From Armatimonadota bacterium (GTDB lineage: Bacteria > Armatimonadota > Chthonomonadetes > Chthonomonadales > Chthonomonadaceae), in NCBI GenBank assembly GCA_026392135.1, contig JAPLCR010000610.1, positions 1 to 5,903 on the forward strand: a stretch of 5,903 bases of DNA, written 5' to 3'. Positions 5,079 to 5,903 of the stretch are shown here, one piece after another (position 1 is the stretch's first letter; every line of letters begins with the position of its first letter). A model generated the notes under the pieces. That model saw only the letters and a list, made by a program, of their open reading frames with translations, was not told the origin of the DNA and made no database searches. The translations under genes and the position numbers were made by a program.

Positions 5079-5903
5079 TTAGTCCTCGTCTTCGTCTAGC
5101 GTCGCCTCTTCCACATCGGATTTTAGCTTCTGCACATCGCATCCTCGGCAGTCGGAGCATTTGCTCGTTTTTTCGATGGTGAGTTCGCTAGCGGGAAACT
5201 CTACCTCAACTCCACCCTCTATTAACCGCACTAGCGCGGTCTCTTTAAGGAGGTTGAGGTCGATAACACGCCCCTGCCCTTTCGGAGAGCGAACGACCTC
5301 TCCAATTTGCGGGAGGCGTTTTTTCGCTTCGACGTAGGTATCGTGTTCATAGCGTAGACAGCACATCAGTTTGCCGCAGACCCCAGAGAACTTCACGGGG
5401 TTTAGAAAGAGGCTCTGGTCTTTCGCCATTTTCATGGAGACAGGCGCGAAGTCGGTCAGGAAGGTAGCACAGCAGAGGGTAAGCCCGCAGGGTCCTATAC
5501 CGCCCACCATCTTGGCTTGGTCTCTCGCTCCTACCTGATAGAGCATCACCTTACACTGGAGTATCGCGGAGACCTCGCGTACTAGGTCGCGGAAGTCTAC
5601 TCTACCCTCTGATGAAAAGTAGATAGTGACTTGTGTGCCATCGAAAGAGTACTCCGCTTGGAGGAGGCGCATCGGCATCTCCATACGGCGTACCCACTCT
5701 TTACAGGCGCGAAGAGCCTCTTTTGCGTTGTAGCGGTTCTCCTGCTCTTTCAGGTAGTCGCTCGGCTCGGCGAAGCGCAACACCTTTTTGAGGGGGGCGG
5801 TAATCTCCGCATCCGGCACAGTGGTCTCTTCAATTTTAACGGTTCCCATTTCGGGACCCCGCGCTGTCTCTACCACCACGCGCTCATCTGCGTGGAGGTC
5901 AAA
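5079..5903 (-). CDS. ricT: PSP1-domain protein, RicT/YaaT homologue (5' partial)
   Basis: The frame is open through the window edge: codons 5903-5880 add FDLHADER before VVVETARGPEMGTV, which is the normal early part of PSP1 proteins, so the GTG at 5879 is internal and the true start lies outside. 274 residues are visible. The signature GGIGPCGLTLCC (window residues 134-145) is followed by DFAPVSMKMAKDQSLFLNP, SGVCGKLMCCLRYE and a C-terminal SH3-like segment with GEVVRSPKGQGRV. A cysteine triplet C-SD-C-RG-C (249, 252, 255) precedes an acidic tail. In Bacillus subtilis RicT forms the RicA-RicF-RicT complex, binds Fe-S clusters and modulates RNase Y processing, biofilm formation, competence and sporulation; in Caulobacter and other groups PSP1 proteins are poorly known. 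Neither RicA nor RicF is in the window. The FmdB gene follows after one base. Confidence 0.93.
   Translation of the reverse strand, partial: FDLHADERVVVETARGPEMGTVKIEETTVPDAEITAPLKKVLRFAEPSDYLKEQENRYNAKEALRACKEWVRRMEMPMRLLQAEYSFDGTQVTIYFSSEGRVDFRDLVREVSAILQCKVMLYQVGARDQAKMVGGIGPCGLTLCCATFLTDFAPVSMKMAKDQSLFLNPVKFSGVCGKLMCCLRYEHDTYVEAKKRLPQIGEVVRSPKGQGRVIDLNLLKETALVRLIEGGVEVEFPASELTIEKTSKCSDCRGCDVQKLKSDVEEATLDEDED

Noticed and set aside
5079..5879. GTG at 5879 as the start of the ricT-like gene
   Set aside because: The frame stays open to the window edge and the eight upstream residues fit the conserved N-terminal part of the family; the gene is simply cut by the window.

Overview
All recognisable genes lie on the minus strand, so they read from high to low coordinates: ricT-like PSP1 protein (5' end cut by the window), FmdB-type zinc ribbon, DUF433 antitoxin, a truncated DUF5615 PIN-like toxin remnant, metG, tldD, and a secreted monoheme c-type cytochrome (3' end cut by the window). 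The plus strand shows no credible gene; its open frames are antisense shadows of tldD, metG and the others.

The organism is a bacterium of moderate GC content. It has a zinc-less MetRS with a fused C-terminal tRNA-binding domain, a RicT/YaaT homologue and a cytochrome of the photosynthetic-reaction-centre-like (CytoC_RC) family. DUF433/DUF5615 toxin-antitoxin genes and hairpin repeat debris between genes also point to an environmental lineage. Armatimonadota would fit, with Acidobacteriota, Planctomycetota or Chloroflexota as alternatives. This is an inference from gene content, not a proven assignment.

Layout: 5903-4850 holds ricT and fmdB, separated by a single base and almost certainly co-transcribed. 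After a 63-base gap with a perfect 7-bp hairpin comes a toxin-antitoxin pair joined by an ATGA overlap. The antitoxin-like gene is intact, but its toxin stops after 37 codons, just past the first active-site acidic motif. The next 356 bases (4340-3985) hold no gene, only hairpin and short-period repeat debris. Then metG (3984-1951) and tldD (1931-516) form a tight pair with 19 bases between them. A 163-base gap follows, carrying a perfect consensus sigma-70-type promoter (TTGACA, 18 bases, TATAAT), a roughly 75-nt leader and a strong ribosome binding site for a TTG-started cytochrome precursor.

Functional picture: this is mostly a housekeeping neighbourhood (RNA-processing-related ricT, methionine charging by metG, peptide processing by tldD). 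As I recall, the ricT-to-metG order resembles the yaaT-metS neighbourhood of Firmicutes; here it is interrupted by a decaying toxin-antitoxin module and repeats. I see no convincing new multi-gene system. The observations most worth checking are the orphaned antitoxin with its broken toxin, the divergent HIGH/KMSKS signatures of MetRS, and the CTCTCC hairpin family.
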